DNA of 64,000 nt from positions 1,798,001 through 1,862,000 of the forward strand of contig NZ_CP091975.1 of the NCBI RefSeq assembly GCF_029016285.1, written 5' to 3'. The stretch is from Vibrio sp. DW001 (GTDB taxonomy: Bacteria; Pseudomonadota; Gammaproteobacteria; Enterobacterales; Vibrionaceae). Below the pieces are notes generated by a model. It saw nothing but the letters and a program-made list of their open reading frames with translations. It was not told the DNA's origin and ran no database searches. Numbering within the stretch: position 1 is the stretch's first letter; each line of letters starts with the position of its first letter. The position numbers and the translations under genes were made by a program. This document shows, piece after piece, positions 28,820 to 38,317 of the stretch.

Positions 28820-29830
28820 ATGCTTTACCGTCTTGCAAGGACTGGTTTTTTTCAACTCGATGCCGAAAAGGCACACGATCTCGCAATTCAAAATTTCAAA
28901 CGTTTTCAAGGTACACCATTCGACCTTTTTTACCGTCAACATTTACCAGATAGACCGGTAGAATGCATGGGACTGAAGTTTAAAAATCCGGTTGGCTTAG
29001 CTGCTGGCTTGGATAAAAATGGAGAATGTATCGACGCGTTTGGCGCAATGGGGTTTGGATTCATAGAAGTTGGTACGGTAACACCAAAACCGCAGCCAGG
29101 AAATGACAAACCAAGATTGTTTCGCCTGACTCAGGCTCAAGGTCTAATCAATCGGATGGGATTTAACAACGACGGTGTTGATAATCTCGTTGCCAATGTT
29201 CAAAAATCATCTTACGACGGAATCCTTGGTATCAATATTGGCAAGAACAAAGATACTCCCTTAGAAAAGGGCAGCGATGATTATTTAATCTGTATGGAGA
29301 AAACCTATCAGCATGCAGGATATATTGCTGTTAATATTTCTTCACCTAATACACCGGGCCTAAGGTCGTTACAATATGGCGAGGCATTGGATCATCTTCT
29401 ATCTGATTTGAAGTTGAAACAAAACGAATTAGAAAAGAAGCATGGGAAATATGTTCCTCTGGCGCTAAAGATAGCGCCAGATTTAAGTGATGAAGAAATT
29501 GTTCAGATTTGTGATTCTCTCGTTCGTCATAATATTGATGGTGTCATTGCAACCAATACAACATTAGATAGAAGTATTGTTAAAGGCATGAAACATTCGG
29601 ATGAAGCGGGTGGGTTAAGTGGTCGTCCTGTACAACAACGAAGTACAGAAGTAGTTCGTTGTCTATACGCAGAACTTGGCGATAAGCTTCCTATTATTGG
29701 TGTGGGTGGTATTGACTCATTTGTTTCGGCGAAAGAAAAAATGATGGCAGGCGCAAAACTAGTTCAAGTTTATTCTGGCTTTATTTATCAAGGTCCTGGT
29801 TTGGTGAGAGATATCGTCAAAAATATCTAG
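28820..29830 (+). CDS. pyrD: dihydroorotate dehydrogenase (quinone), class 2
   Basis: Oxidises dihydroorotate to orotate at the inner membrane with ubiquinone as acceptor, the fourth step of UMP synthesis. The 336-residue protein has the class 2 N-terminal membrane-associating helices ([22 protein letters not shown]), the FMN-binding [14 protein letters not shown], the catalytic Ser175 in [11 protein letters not shown], and the C-terminal VGGI and [11 protein letters not shown] phosphate-binding motifs. Length equals E. coli PyrD. The ATG follows TCGGAGGCATAC. zapC lies 143 bases downstream beyond a terminator; the order pyrD-zapC is the same in E. coli. Confidence 0.96.
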   Translation: MLYRLARTGFFQLDAEKAHDLAIQNFKRFQGTPFDLFYRQHLPDRPVECMGLKFKNPVGLAAGLDKNGECIDAFGAMGFGFIEVGTVTPKPQPGNDKPRLFRLTQAQGLINRMGFNNDGVDNLVANVQKSSYDGILGINIGKNKDTPLEKGSDDYLICMEKTYQHAGYIAVNISSPNTPGLRSLQYGEALDHLLSDLKLKQNELEKKHGKYVPLALKIAPDLSDEEIVQICDSLVRHNIDGVIATNTTLDRSIVKGMKHSDEAGGLSGRPVQQRSTEVVRCLYAELGDKLPIIGVGGIDSFVSAKEKMMAGAKLVQVYSGFIYQGPGLVRDIVKNI

Positions 29831-29848
29831 TAACATCATTAAAAATAA

Positions 29849-29881
29849 AAAAAAGAGGAAATTTATTTCCTCTTTTTTTTT
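29849..29881 (+). terminator. rho-independent terminator after pyrD
   Basis: AAAGAGGAAA and TTTCCTCTTT arms around a short TTTA loop with a run of T residues; the minus strand also ends in T residues, so it may work both ways. Confidence 0.75.
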
Positions 29882-29973
29882 GGCTCCGTACTTGTAGAAT
29901 TATTTTGTTAGTTGAATAGGTAGCACCTAAATTACCTAGAAAACGGAATTTATAATAATCAAGAGATGGAACG

Positions 29974-30516
29974 ATGCTTAAACCTCGAGATACATGGAAT
30001 TGGTTTTTTGATGAGCAAGAAAATGCTCTGATGCTTGACCTTGGAAGTGACATGCTGTTTAGAGTCAATCTTCCTAAAAAACACCTCGTAGATTGTGCCT
30101 ATACTGACACCGATTTTACGGTAGATGATGCTTCTGCTTTTCAAGCATTTAAAGAGAGTGCATCCAACCTAAACCTGACTGAACCGAGACAAGCAGAGTT
30201 GGTCCTTAACTGTGTTGCGTCAAAGCGGTTTCACAAGCCCGTACAGCCTCAAAGTTGGTTCTTCGATGAACAAGCTGCAGATTACCTTCCAAATGAAGGA
30301 GATATCGTTCACCTCAAGAATAGTTATGGGGAAGGGTATTTCATGGTTATCGAAGTTTGTCATAACGCGAGCCTATGCGCGTACATTGAGACTGACGAAT
30401 TTGCCTTGAATGGACGTAAAGTCCTTAAGTTTGGTGAGCCAATTAAAGTTATGCATAATCGCATGGTGTGTGCAAACTCGTTATTTGAAGCGTTACCGAT
30501 AGCTTTGGTAAGCTAA
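29974..30516 (+). CDS. zapC: cell division protein ZapC
   Basis: FtsZ-associated protein that promotes bundling of FtsZ filaments at the division ring. The 180 residues equal E. coli ZapC (YcbW) in length and share the layout: WNWFFDEQENALMLDLGSDMLFR at the N-terminus, TEPRQAELVLNCVASKRFHKPVQPQSW in the middle, and the second domain with NASLCAYIETDEFALNGRKVLKFGEPIKVMHNR. Similarity is moderate but continuous, and the position between pyrD and rlmL supports the call. It ends before a strong terminator. Confidence 0.88.
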   Translation: MLKPRDTWNWFFDEQENALMLDLGSDMLFRVNLPKKHLVDCAYTDTDFTVDDASAFQAFKESASNLNLTEPRQAELVLNCVASKRFHKPVQPQSWFFDEQAADYLPNEGDIVHLKNSYGEGYFMVIEVCHNASLCAYIETDEFALNGRKVLKFGEPIKVMHNRMVCANSLFEALPIALVS

Positions 30517-30547
30517 TACCTCATTCGTTCCCTTGTTGTACTTTCCC

Positions 30548-30573
30548 ATCGACCCTCGCGGTCGATTTTTTTT
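30548..30573 (+). terminator. rho-independent terminator after zapC
   Basis: ATCGACC, a CTCGC loop and GGTCGAT followed by seven further T residues. Confidence 0.87.
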
Positions 30574-30821
30574 GTTTAAAATAGTTCAGTAATTCTTACT
30601 TTGTCCTAAAAGTTGAGAATAGAACTTCGCTCGACAATAAATTACCTCTATTTATTATCCAAATTAACGATTATTGCACTCTCATCAATGAGACATCGAT
30701 ACCAAAGAAAAATAATTTTTCTTAAGTCGTTGCCTCTATTCGTTTAAATATCATTCAAATTCAGCGCATTTATTCCCGTTTTAACGCGTAATGTAAGTAA
30801 ATTACCACTCAATACCTCAAC

Positions 30822-30833
30822 TGGTATAGACCA
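30822..30833. promoter_or_regulatory. GntR/HutC-type operator-like palindrome
   Basis: TGGT-ATAG-ACCA, embedded in ACTGGTATAGACCAAA, resembles the dre sites bound by GntR/HutC amino-sugar regulators (NagR/DasR type). No matching regulator or sugar gene lies nearby, so this is only a pattern match. Confidence 0.35.
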
Positions 30834-30892
30834 AATCCGCCCTGAATAAGTATTCACTTCTTCTGCAGGTCAATAAAAACGTAATATCTATT

Positions 30893-30973
30893 ATGGAAGT
30901 AAATACTCACTTCGTTTTGGACGGAAAAATAGTTTTAGCGAGAACTGAAGGGGTAAAGTTGTCTAAAAACTGA
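30893..30973 (+). other. possible 26-residue small open reading frame
   Basis: ATG at 30893 to TGA at 30973 encodes MEVNTHFVLDGKIVLARTEG followed by VKLSKN. No clear Shine-Dalgarno sequence precedes it and the right arm of an inverted repeat overlaps its start. It could be a real small protein, part of an unannotated transcript or chance. Confidence 0.25.
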
Positions 30974-31072
30974 GCACCTGAACAAGCTCTGAGAGATTTT
31001 TTAGCGTTTTGTTCTTAATTGATTTATTAATCAGGTATAATCAAGGCCATTTTTTTGCTGATTAAGATAGAT

Positions 31073-33208
31073 ATGAACCAATATTTAGCGATTACTTCAA
31101 ATGGCCTGGAAAACTTGCTTGTTGAAGAGTTAAAAGCGCTCGGAATAGTTGATTTTAAACCTGTTCAAGCAGGTGTAAAATTTAAAGCGACCAACGAACA
31201 GGTGTATCGTTGCTGTTTATGGAGCCGTATTGCTTCAAGATTTGTACGTGTATTGTCTGAATTTAATTGCCAAGACGATATGGACCTCTATCTATCTGCT
31301 TCTGCAATAAACTGGTCATCTCACTTTACAAGTTCGAAGAATCTCGTGGTTGACTTTAATGGTACCAATAACGAGATTCGTAACAGCCAGTATGGTGCGA
31401 TGAAAGTTAAAGATGCTATCGTTGATAGCTTTACCAAAAAGAATTTAGAAAGACCTTCAATCAGCAAAGAACAGCCGGATATACGAATCCACGTTCGTTT
31501 AAATCGTGAAAAAGCCATCTTAGGTATCGATTTGGTCGGTTTAGGTCTGCATCAGCGAGGCTATAGAACCGAAGCCGGTCAAGCCCCGCTTAGAGAGACG
31601 CTGGCTGCTGCTGTTGTAATGAGAAGTGGTTGGAAGAAAGGGGTTTCGCTATTAGATCCTATGTGTGGTTCTGGCACCTTGTTAATAGAAGCGGCTTTAA
31701 TCGCGGCTAATATGGCACCCGGTGTTCTACGTAGTAAATGGTCATTCGAAGAGCTTAACGATTTTGAGCCAGAGCTTTGGGCAGAGATAAAGGCAGAAGC
31801 AAATGTCCAGGGACGCAGAGGTGTCAAAAATATTGACACTAAGTTCTACGGCTTAGATAACGACAAACGCGTGCTAAATATTGCTAAACAGAACGCGAAA
31901 AGAGCGGGTCTAGAAAACGTGATTGAATTTCGTGTCGGCGACGCAGCAGCATTAACTCGTCCCGAAGGTTATGAAACGGGTGTTATCCTGTCCAATCCAC
32001 CCTACGGTGAAAGGTTGGGTACTGAACCGGGCTTAATCGCGCTTTACACGTCCCTTGGTGCTCAGCTTAAACAGAACTTTGCAGGCAGTCAGGCTTCCAT
32101 TTTTTCTAGCTCTGATGACTTGTTAAGTTGTTTAAGAATGCGTGCTGATAAGCAGTACAAGCTGCAAAATGGCGCGTTACCGTGTCACCAAAAAAATTAT
32201 TCAATCAGCGAACGACGTGTTACTGACGGTAACGAGCCCATACAAGAAGGTGCTCTTCTAATAGCGCCAGACTTTTCCAATCGCTTAAAGAAAAACATAG
32301 CTAAAATAGGCAAGTGGGCAAAACGTGAGAAACTTGATTGCTACCGTATATATGATGCCGACTTACCGGAGTACAATGTTGCGATAGATGTTTATTTGGA
32401 TCACCTTGTTATTCAAGAATATGCCGCGCCGAAAGATATTCCGGAAGAGAAATCGAAAAGACGACTAACCGATGTTATCCGTGCTGCTATTCAAGTTACT
32501 GGTGTTGATGTAAATAAAGTGGTCCTCAAAACTCGCGAAAAGAAAAAAGGGTCTTCTCAATATCAAAAACTAGGCGAAGGCTCAAGGACGTTCGAGGTGC
32601 AAGAGTACGGCGTTAAGTTGCTGGTTAATTTACATGACTACCTTGATACAGGGCTATTCCTTGATCATAAGATCACTCGTCGTATGATTGGTGATATGGC
32701 GAATGGTAAGGATTTCCTAAATCTATTTGCTTATACCGGTTCTGCAACCGCCCATGCTGCTTGTGGGGGAGCAAAATCGACAACGACGGTAGATATGTCG
32801 AAAACCTATCTAGAATGGGCCAAAGAGAATCTAAAATTAAACGGGAAAGTAGGGCGTGAACATAGGTTTGAACATGCTGACTGTTTACAATGGGTGCTAA
32901 GAGCTCAAGAGACCTATGATCTCATCTTTATTGACCCACCTACATTTTCTAATTCGAAGCGTATGGACCAGACATTTGATGTACAAAGGGACCATGTCGA
33001 ATTGATTAAGGATCTGAAAAGGTTATTACGCTCCGATGGAACGATTGTATTCTCGAACAATAAACGTCATTTTAAAATGGATCTTGATCGTCTTAAAGAG
33101 CTTGGTTTAAGCGCAATGAACATTTCGCCTAAAACATTGCCTATGGATTACGCAAGAAACAAACAGATTCACAACTCTTGGTTAATTAAGCATGCAGAAG
33201 CATCTTGA
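31073..33208 (+). CDS. rlmL: bifunctional 23S rRNA (guanine-2445-N2)/(guanine-2069-N7)-methyltransferase
   Basis: Fused enzyme that makes m2G2445 (N-terminal RlmL half) and m7G2069 (C-terminal RlmK half) in 23S rRNA during 50S assembly. The 711 residues begin at the ATG at 31073 ([16 protein letters not shown]); an upstream TTG at 31055 is rejected by alignment. A THUMP domain (about 40-160) precedes the first methyltransferase with [16 protein letters not shown] and catalytic NPPYGERLG, and the second has [17 protein letters not shown] and [12 protein letters not shown]. The stop codon overlaps the start of the glutaredoxin-like gene by 17 bases, so translation is likely coupled. Confidence 0.95.
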   Translation: MNQYLAITSNGLENLLVEELKALGIVDFKPVQAGVKFKATNEQVYRCCLWSRIASRFVRVLSEFNCQDDMDLYLSASAINWSSHFTSSKNLVVDFNGTNNEIRNSQYGAMKVKDAIVDSFTKKNLERPSISKEQPDIRIHVRLNREKAILGIDLVGLGLHQRGYRTEAGQAPLRETLAAAVVMRSGWKKGVSLLDPMCGSGTLLIEAALIAANMAPGVLRSKWSFEELNDFEPELWAEIKAEANVQGRRGVKNIDTKFYGLDNDKRVLNIAKQNAKRAGLENVIEFRVGDAAALTRPEGYETGVILSNPPYGERLGTEPGLIALYTSLGAQLKQNFAGSQASIFSSSDDLLSCLRMRADKQYKLQNGALPCHQKNYSISERRVTDGNEPIQEGALLIAPDFSNRLKKNIAKIGKWAKREKLDCYRIYDADLPEYNVAIDVYLDHLVIQEYAAPKDIPEEKSKRRLTDVIRAAIQVTGVDVNKVVLKTREKKKGSSQYQKLGEGSRTFEVQEYGVKLLVNLHDYLDTGLFLDHKITRRMIGDMANGKDFLNLFAYTGSATAHAACGGAKSTTTVDMSKTYLEWAKENLKLNGKVGREHRFEHADCLQWVLRAQETYDLIFIDPPTFSNSKRMDQTFDVQRDHVELIKDLKRLLRSDGTIVFSNNKRHFKMDLDRLKELGLSAMNISPKTLPMDYARNKQIHNSWLIKHAEAS

Positions 33209-33443
33209 TTTAAAGCTTTATAGTACAGAAGGGTGTCACCTTTGCGAACAGGCTTTAGATATGTTGCATGCGTTGAAGGTGTCACCTCAAGTTATTGATA
33301 TTGCATATGATGATACGTTATTTGAGCGTTACGGGGTCACGATTCCAGTCGTTAATTTTAGTGGAATTGAACTAAATTGGCCCTTTGATAGTACAAAACT
33401 TAAAATTTGGTTAGAAGAAAATGGCATTACTTACCATACATAA
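33192..33443 (+). CDS. glutaredoxin family protein (DUF836)
   Basis: An 83-residue thioredoxin-fold protein with the redox pair Cys15-His-Leu-Cys18 in TEGCHLC and the cis-proline motif TIPVV. This DUF836 family is frequently fused or adjacent to uup or rlmL in gammaproteobacteria. The ATG at 33192 lies inside the last codons of rlmL and the gene's own 3' end overlaps uup by 23 bases, so all three are coupled. Function is not established; dithiol reduction of a partner is the reasonable guess. Confidence 0.85.
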   Translation: MQKHLDLKLYSTEGCHLCEQALDMLHALKVSPQVIDIAYDDTLFERYGVTIPVVNFSGIELNWPFDSTKLKIWLEENGITYHT

Positions 33444-35340
33444 TGGTCAATTAGCATTTGGCGACGTACCGCTACTCGATGGGTCAGACTTTACGTTACA
33501 AGAAAATGAGCGAGTCTGTTTGGTTGGACGAAATGGCGCCGGTAAATCGACCTTGATGAAGATACTTTCTGGTGAAGTCATTATGGACGACGGAAAGTAT
33601 CAAATAACTCAAGATGTCGTTGTTTCACGTTTAGAGCAAGACCCACCACGGAATGTTGAGGGTACGGTGCTTGATTATGTTGCAAGCGGCCTTGCTGAAG
33701 TAGGCAAGCTACTAAAAACCTATCATGAGCAACTAGATCTTGTCGCAAGTGAACCAACCGAGAAACACATTAATCGCTTAGCCAAAACGCAAGAAAAACT
33801 TGAACATGCCGATGCATGGCGTTTTGAAGACAGGATCAAGAATGTGTTAGCGGCCCTTAAATTGGATGGTGAGACAAAACTAACCGAATTATCGGGTGGT
33901 TGGCAGCGAAAAGCGGCGCTCGCAAAAGCATTGGTTTGTGACCCAGATGTGTTGTTGCTTGATGAACCAACAAACCACTTAGACGTAACCACCATTGAAT
34001 GGTTAGAGGGTTTTCTAAAAGACTTTAGAGGATCAATCATATTCGTCTCACATGATCGAACGTTTATCAAATCTATGGCAACTCGTATTGTCGATCTTGA
34101 TCGCGGTAATTTAAGCTCTTTTCCTGGCAATTATGATCAGTTTTTAATTGATAAGGAAGAAGCCCTTCGCGTTGAAGATATGCAAAATGCTGAGTTTGAT
34201 AAAAAACTAGCTCAAGAAGAAGTGTGGATTCGACAGGGTATTAAAGCTCGAAGGACCCGTAATGAAGGCCGTGTAAGAGCGCTTAAAAAGCTAAGACAAG
34301 AACGCAGCGATCGACTCGAGGTTCAAGGCAAAGCGAATATTCAGATTGATACAACTAACCGTTCTGGAAAAATCGTCTTTGAAGGTGAGAACCTCAATTT
34401 CAGCTACGAAGGGAAACCGATTGTATCTGATTTCAGTTTCAACATTATGCGCGGTGATAGAATTGCACTCATCGGCCCAAATGGCTGTGGTAAGAGTACG
34501 GTATTAAAATTGCTGCTAGATCAAATCAGTCCACAATCTGGCTCATTGCGCTGTGGTACGAAACTTGAAGTCGCCTATTTTGACCAATATCGCGAAACAC
34601 TCGACCCGGAGAAAACCGTTATCGATAACCTTGCTGATGGAAAGCAAGAAGTTACGATAGGGGGAAAAGAAAGACATGCGCTCAGTTATCTCCAGGATTT
34701 CTTGTTTTCGCCTAAGAGAGCAAGAACGCCTGTTAAAGCACTGTCTGGTGGCGAAAAAAATCGTCTGTTACTCGCACGATTATTTACTAAATCGAACAAT
34801 TTGTTGGTTCTCGATGAACCAACAAATGATTTAGATATAGAAACTTTGGAACTTTTAGAGGATTTGCTTGCCAACTATGAGGGGACACTTTTACTTGTTA
34901 GCCATGATCGTCAGTTCGTGGACAACACGGTGATGACAAGTTGGATATTTGAAGGCGACGGTGTGATTGAAGAGTTTGTTGGCGGTTATCACGATGCGCA
35001 GCAACAACGAATACAAGCACAACAGTCTAGAACGCCCGAGATAGCCTCTCAAAATAAGGTGGTTGAGCAAACGCAAAAAAATACTCAATCACGTGGTAAA
35101 CGAAGCAAATTCTCGTATAAATTACAACGAGAATTAGAAGAATTACCAGCGAAACTAGAGCAGTTTGAAGAAGTGATTGAAGCCCTTCAAGTTCAGGTTA
35201 ATTCTTCAGAATTTTTTGCTCAATCCGTTGAGCAAACGCAGCCCGTATTGGATAAGTTGGCTTCTCAAGAGAAGCAACTTGAAATAGCATTCGAAAGATG
35301 GGAAGAATTAGAAGCTATGCAACAGGAATTAGAGAAATAA
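33421..35340 (+). CDS. uup: ABC-F ATPase Uup
   Basis: Soluble ABC-F protein with two ATPase domains that acts on the ribosome and affects transposon precise excision and Okazaki-type repair intermediates in E. coli. The 639 residues show Walker A GRNGAGKST (36-44) and GPNGCGKST (about 352), signatures LSGGWQRK and LSGGEKNR, and Walker B VLLLDEPTNHLD and LVLDEPTNDLD. A basic coiled-coil C-terminal domain (about 550-639, RGKRSKFSYKLQRELEEL...) is the DNA-binding tail typical of Uup. The stop codon is directly followed by the ATG of the DUF3466 gene. Confidence 0.95.
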   Translation: MALLTIHNGQLAFGDVPLLDGSDFTLQENERVCLVGRNGAGKSTLMKILSGEVIMDDGKYQITQDVVVSRLEQDPPRNVEGTVLDYVASGLAEVGKLLKTYHEQLDLVASEPTEKHINRLAKTQEKLEHADAWRFEDRIKNVLAALKLDGETKLTELSGGWQRKAALAKALVCDPDVLLLDEPTNHLDVTTIEWLEGFLKDFRGSIIFVSHDRTFIKSMATRIVDLDRGNLSSFPGNYDQFLIDKEEALRVEDMQNAEFDKKLAQEEVWIRQGIKARRTRNEGRVRALKKLRQERSDRLEVQGKANIQIDTTNRSGKIVFEGENLNFSYEGKPIVSDFSFNIMRGDRIALIGPNGCGKSTVLKLLLDQISPQSGSLRCGTKLEVAYFDQYRETLDPEKTVIDNLADGKQEVTIGGKERHALSYLQDFLFSPKRARTPVKALSGGEKNRLLLARLFTKSNNLLVLDEPTNDLDIETLELLEDLLANYEGTLLLVSHDRQFVDNTVMTSWIFEGDGVIEEFVGGYHDAQQQRIQAQQSRTPEIASQNKVVEQTQKNTQSRGKRSKFSYKLQRELEELPAKLEQFEEVIEALQVQVNSSEFFAQSVEQTQPVLDKLASQEKQLEIAFERWEELEAMQQELEK

Positions 35341-37281
35341 ATGAGTAGTAAAACATTTAAGCTATCCACATTAACTATCTTGATCGTTAGTGCAACGCAG
35401 GCCAATGCGGCACTGTATAGAGTTGTTGAAGTGGATTCTAGCGGTAACGATAGTTATTCAGCGGCAATAGAGTCAGGTGCTGTGTCAGGCGATGATCTTG
35501 GTTGTTTTGGTACAACGAGCTGCGGTAATGATGACTATAAATTGGCTAGTGATACCCGTAAAGGTTTCGCTGGCTTTTCTTATAAACAAGAAGTTCCGTT
35601 TAGTATTGATAACCGTTTTTACTATCTTGACCAGGACGATATCGAGAATTACTGTGACAACGAACTCGGTTACTCAACATGTGAAAGTTGGGCATACAAT
35701 CGTTGGTTCGGCTTAAACAATGTCGGCGGTCTTTATCGTGAGCGTCAGGCATGGAATTTAGGCAGCTATACATCAAATGCGTCAGCCTATTTACAACTGA
35801 CGAACATTGATTCTCCATCCGCAACGGCCCCGACAGGTTCTTCGTTAATATCCAATAGCAAGAACGTGGTGGTTAATGCGATTGAGGGTACGGGCACTGA
35901 TACGACTATCATAGGAAACAGTAACAGTGGGTATTTTAGCATCAATGGTAATGCCATTTTAAAATACCGCGATCGAGGTTTCTACGGTTCGACTTCATTG
36001 CTTCCTAAATCGACCGCCGATGGTGCAGTTGACATCGTAGAAGAGATGGGAAGGACGATGGCGTTTGACTCATTTGTCTATGATAGCAAGACATACGTTG
36101 TTGGATCTGGTTCGGTAGCACCATTTGCCTATAGTGATGCAGACAAGGATTATTTTGGAGACGTAGGAAGTTGTGTCTCGTATTCCGAAGCTGCACTTCA
36201 CAATAATTGTCAGAACTTCGCGTTCGCAATGAAGCCGTATATATGGCAGGTAAAAGATAATTTAGGAAGCTCTTTAGGAACGTCCGTGACGGGGGTGAGT
36301 GCGTCATTGTGGAGCATCGACAGAGATGATGCCAGTGATACCGTCAGCACTTCAAATGTCAATGATTATTCCGCACAAGGTAGTATTCGAAGCGTTGTAA
36401 TACCTTCCGATGGCACCTATAAAGACAAGCCTGTGCTCGTTGGTTACAATACCGATGAATACAGCAGCCGATTGCTAATGCAAGCCGCGGTGTTTTATCC
36501 AAATGCCACATTTGACTCCTCGGGTGTCGTTGAGAACGCCTGGAGCACCACATTTATTTCCGATGCAACTGTTCGTGTCAGCGGTGATTATGTCCACAGT
36601 AATTCGGTCGCAAAAGATATCAATAACAACCTGTTGGTTATTGGCGAAGCCAAGCGCTATGGTGACACTCCAGAAGCAGGGGCCGCGAATAATAGATTGT
36701 TTATTGCGAATGCAAGTAACGGCAGTCCAAGTGCCGCCTATTTTTCTGGTGGGATATTCTTTGCTGGTGCAGGTGGCGAGGCGAATGCGATAAACAATTT
36801 TAATGAAGTTGTTGGTCAAATAGATGCGGAAACAAACCGAGAAGTCAACGGTAAGAAACGTCGCAGACGCGCCTACATTTATCCTTATAATGGTACGGGT
36901 ACTGAAGCTGAGAGACGGTCGATATTTAGTGATCAGGCATGGTGGATTGATAGTCTTACCAATGGTGGTAGTTACAGTTCTGCAAATAACTACTTCAGAG
37001 TGGTTAATGCGACGGATATAAATGATGCGGGGGTTATCTCTGCAACTGCACTGAAATGCAGCGTTGGAGGATACGACTCCACAGCTCATAATGCCTATTG
37101 TGGCGGTGGGTCAGGGAAGGAAGAGATAGTTGCAGTTAAGCTTATTCCAATTTCTGGCGCGACAAGTTCGGATATCGAAAATCGTCCTTTAGAAACAACG
37201 ACTGTTTCAAGGTCGGGTGGTGGCTTAGGAATCTATGCTTTGACACTTCTTGCATTAATTAGTTTCAGAAGACGAAAGTAA
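35341..37281 (+). CDS. DUF3466 family secreted protein with GlyGly-CTERM sorting tail
   Basis: A 646-residue exported protein: signal peptide (MSSKTFKLSTLTILIVSATQ, cleavage near ANA at 23) and a C-terminal tripartite tail of GGG, a hydrophobic helix (LGIYALTLLALIS) and a basic cluster (FRRRK). That tail is the GlyGly-CTERM signal recognised by rhombosortase, which in Vibrio prepares type II-secreted proteins for surface attachment. The body is rich in Ser, Asn, Tyr and Asp and contains HAF-type repeat segments (INNFNEVVGQID, ATDINDAGVISATA). Cysteine pairs (DLGCFGTTSCG) suggest disulfides. The function is unknown. The ATG immediately follows the uup stop, with the ribosome site inside uup. 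A terminator lies 17 bases beyond its stop. Confidence 0.85.
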   Translation: MSSKTFKLSTLTILIVSATQANAALYRVVEVDSSGNDSYSAAIESGAVSGDDLGCFGTTSCGNDDYKLASDTRKGFAGFSYKQEVPFSIDNRFYYLDQDDIENYCDNELGYSTCESWAYNRWFGLNNVGGLYRERQAWNLGSYTSNASAYLQLTNIDSPSATAPTGSSLISNSKNVVVNAIEGTGTDTTIIGNSNSGYFSINGNAILKYRDRGFYGSTSLLPKSTADGAVDIVEEMGRTMAFDSFVYDSKTYVVGSGSVAPFAYSDADKDYFGDVGSCVSYSEAALHNNCQNFAFAMKPYIWQVKDNLGSSLGTSVTGVSASLWSIDRDDASDTVSTSNVNDYSAQGSIRSVVIPSDGTYKDKPVLVGYNTDEYSSRLLMQAAVFYPNATFDSSGVVENAWSTTFISDATVRVSGDYVHSNSVAKDINNNLLVIGEAKRYGDTPEAGAANNRLFIANASNGSPSAAYFSGGIFFAGAGGEANAINNFNEVVGQIDAETNREVNGKKRRRRAYIYPYNGTGTEAERRSIFSDQAWWIDSLTNGGSYSSANNYFRVVNATDINDAGVISATALKCSVGGYDSTAHNAYCGGGSGKEEIVAVKLIPISGATSSDIENRPLETTTVSRSGGGLGIYALTLLALISFRRRK

Positions 37282-37297
37282 ATATTGTCATCGAATG

Positions 37298-37332
37298 ACA
37301 CTAGTCCAATATTTTTGGGCTAGTGTTTTTTT
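37298..37332 (+). terminator. rho-independent terminator after the DUF3466 gene
   Basis: ACACTAGTCC pairs with GGGCTAGTGT around a 9-nt loop, followed by T residues; ends the rlmL-uup-DUF3466 unit. Confidence 0.87.
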
Positions 37333-37357
37333 ATACTTGAGAAATGGTCAACATTGA

Positions 37358-37372
37358 ACCAATATTATTGGT
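37358..37372. promoter_or_regulatory. palindrome in the rmf promoter region
   Basis: ACCAATA-T-TATTGGT, a perfect 7-bp inverted repeat 68 bases upstream of the rmf start. A possible operator; the binding factor is unknown. Confidence 0.35.
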
Positions 37373-37439
37373 GGAGCTGAAAGGCTCGGCTTAATGACTA
37401 ATACATTAGAAATCATCTAAAGGTATAAGGATAGACAAT

Positions 37440-37613
37440 ATGAAGAGACAAAAGCGTGATCGCCTAGATAGAGCACAATCACAAGGTTACAAAGCCGGAT
37501 TAAACGGAAAGTCGATGGAAGAATGTCCACATCATCAAACAGATGCTAAGTCTTTCTGGTTAGGTGGATGGCGTGATGCAAGAGACGATAAAAACTCAGG
37601 TCTCTATAAATAA
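37440..37613 (+). CDS. rmf: ribosome modulation factor Rmf
   Basis: A 57-residue basic protein that dimerises 70S ribosomes into inactive 100S particles in stationary phase. The sequence starts MKRQKRDRLDRAQSQGYKAG and contains the family core GKSMEECPH and the FWLGGWRDARDD segment. The ATG at 37440 follows AAGGATAGACA. The neighbours (uup and DUF3466 upstream, fabA convergent downstream) reproduce the E. coli/Vibrio rmf-fabA order. In E. coli rmf is induced by ppGpp; the palindrome upstream might add control here. Confidence 0.95.
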   Translation: MKRQKRDRLDRAQSQGYKAGLNGKSMEECPHHQTDAKSFWLGGWRDARDDKNSGLYK

Positions 37614-37630
37614 CTCTTTACCTATTCTTT

Positions 37631-37655
37631 AGATCCCCTTAATTGGGGGTCTAAT
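37631..37655 (+). terminator. probable terminator of rmf
   Basis: AGATCCCC, a TTAATT loop and GGGGGTCT, followed by only a short T/A stretch, 18 bases after the rmf stop codon. Confidence 0.55.
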
Positions 37656-37692
37656 TAGCAGTTTAACGCACTATAACTAAATGTTTAGGTAC

Positions 37693-37716
37693 TAAAAAGA
37701 CAGCTCGAAAGCTGCC
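37693..37716 (-). terminator. rho-independent terminator of fabA
   Basis: On the minus strand GGCAGCT, a TTCG tetraloop and AGCTGTC are followed by five T residues, 18 bases beyond the fabA stop codon. Confidence 0.82.
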
Positions 37717-37733
37717 CTGATAACGTAATATGA

Positions 37734-38252
37734 CTAAAAAGTAGATGTATCTTTGAAAAGACCAACTTTTAGGTCTTTAGCGGCATAAATTTCTTTACCA
37801 TCCACTAACACTCGTCCATCTGCTACACCCATAACCAATTTACGATTGATAACACGCTTCATATTTATTTGGTATGTCACTTTTTTTGCAGTGGGCAAGA
37901 TTTGGCCAGTAAACTTAACTTCACCAACACCAAGTGCACGACCTTTACCTTCGCCACCAACCCAACCAAGGAAGAATCCAACGAGTTGCCACATTGCATC
38001 GAGTCCTAAACAGCCTGGCATTACCGGGTCGCCAGGGAAGTGGCAATCAAAAAACCAAAGGTCTGGAGTAATATCTAATTCAGCTTCTACGTAGCCTTTA
38101 CCAAATTCGCCGCCATCTTCCGTCATAAGATTAACGCGGTCCATCATTAGCATGTTTGGTGCTGGTAGTTGTGGATATCCCGGGCCAAATAATTCGCCAC
38201 GGCTAGAGGCTAATAGGTCTTCGCGATTATATGAGCTACGTCTGTTCTGCAT
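37734..38252 (-). CDS. fabA: 3-hydroxydecanoyl-ACP dehydratase/isomerase
   Basis: Dehydrates 3-hydroxydecanoyl-ACP and isomerises the trans-2 to the cis-3 product, the branch point of unsaturated fatty acid synthesis. The 172-residue hotdog protein carries the active-site His71 in [11 protein letters not shown] and Asp85 in CLGLDAMWQ, at the E. coli positions. The ATG at 38252 follows TTGGAGTAGATAAAA. An ACACGTGT-centred palindrome 36-53 bases upstream looks like a FabR operator, so repression by FabR in response to unsaturated acyl chains is likely. It lies downstream of ycbZ on the same strand. Confidence 0.96.
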   Translation of the reverse strand: MQNRRSSYNREDLLASSRGELFGPGYPQLPAPNMLMMDRVNLMTEDGGEFGKGYVEAELDITPDLWFFDCHFPGDPVMPGCLGLDAMWQLVGFFLGWVGGEGKGRALGVGEVKFTGQILPTAKKVTYQINMKRVINRKLVMGVADGRVLVDGKEIYAAKDLKVGLFKDTSTF

Positions 38253-38287
38253 TTTTTATCTACTCCAATTTATATTACGTGCATCTT

Positions 38288-38305
38288 AGTAAACACGTGT
38301 AAGCT
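38288..38305. promoter_or_regulatory. FabR-like operator upstream of fabA
   Basis: AGTAAACACGTGTAAGCT, with a perfect ACACGTGT core, resembles the E. coli FabR site (AGCGTACACGTGTTCGCT as I recall it) and sits at the right place before fabA. Confidence 0.65.
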
Positions 38306-38317
38306 AATCAAGTCCGA

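Larger units (their letters stand above)
30574..31072. other. about 500-base intergenic region upstream of rlmL
   Basis: No recognised gene. It contains an operator-like TGGTATAGACCA (30822-30833), an inverted repeat AGTATTCACTTC (30849-30860) / GAAGTAAATACT (30896-30907, one mismatch), a 26-codon reading frame (30893-30973) and a TATAAT box (31036-31041) ahead of rlmL. A small RNA or regulatory leader is possible. Confidence 0.5.

Noticed and set aside
31021..31035. TTGATTTATTAATCA as an FNR box near rlmL
   Set aside because: The spacing between half-sites is 5, not 4, and the right half is AATCA; it is not an FNR consensus.
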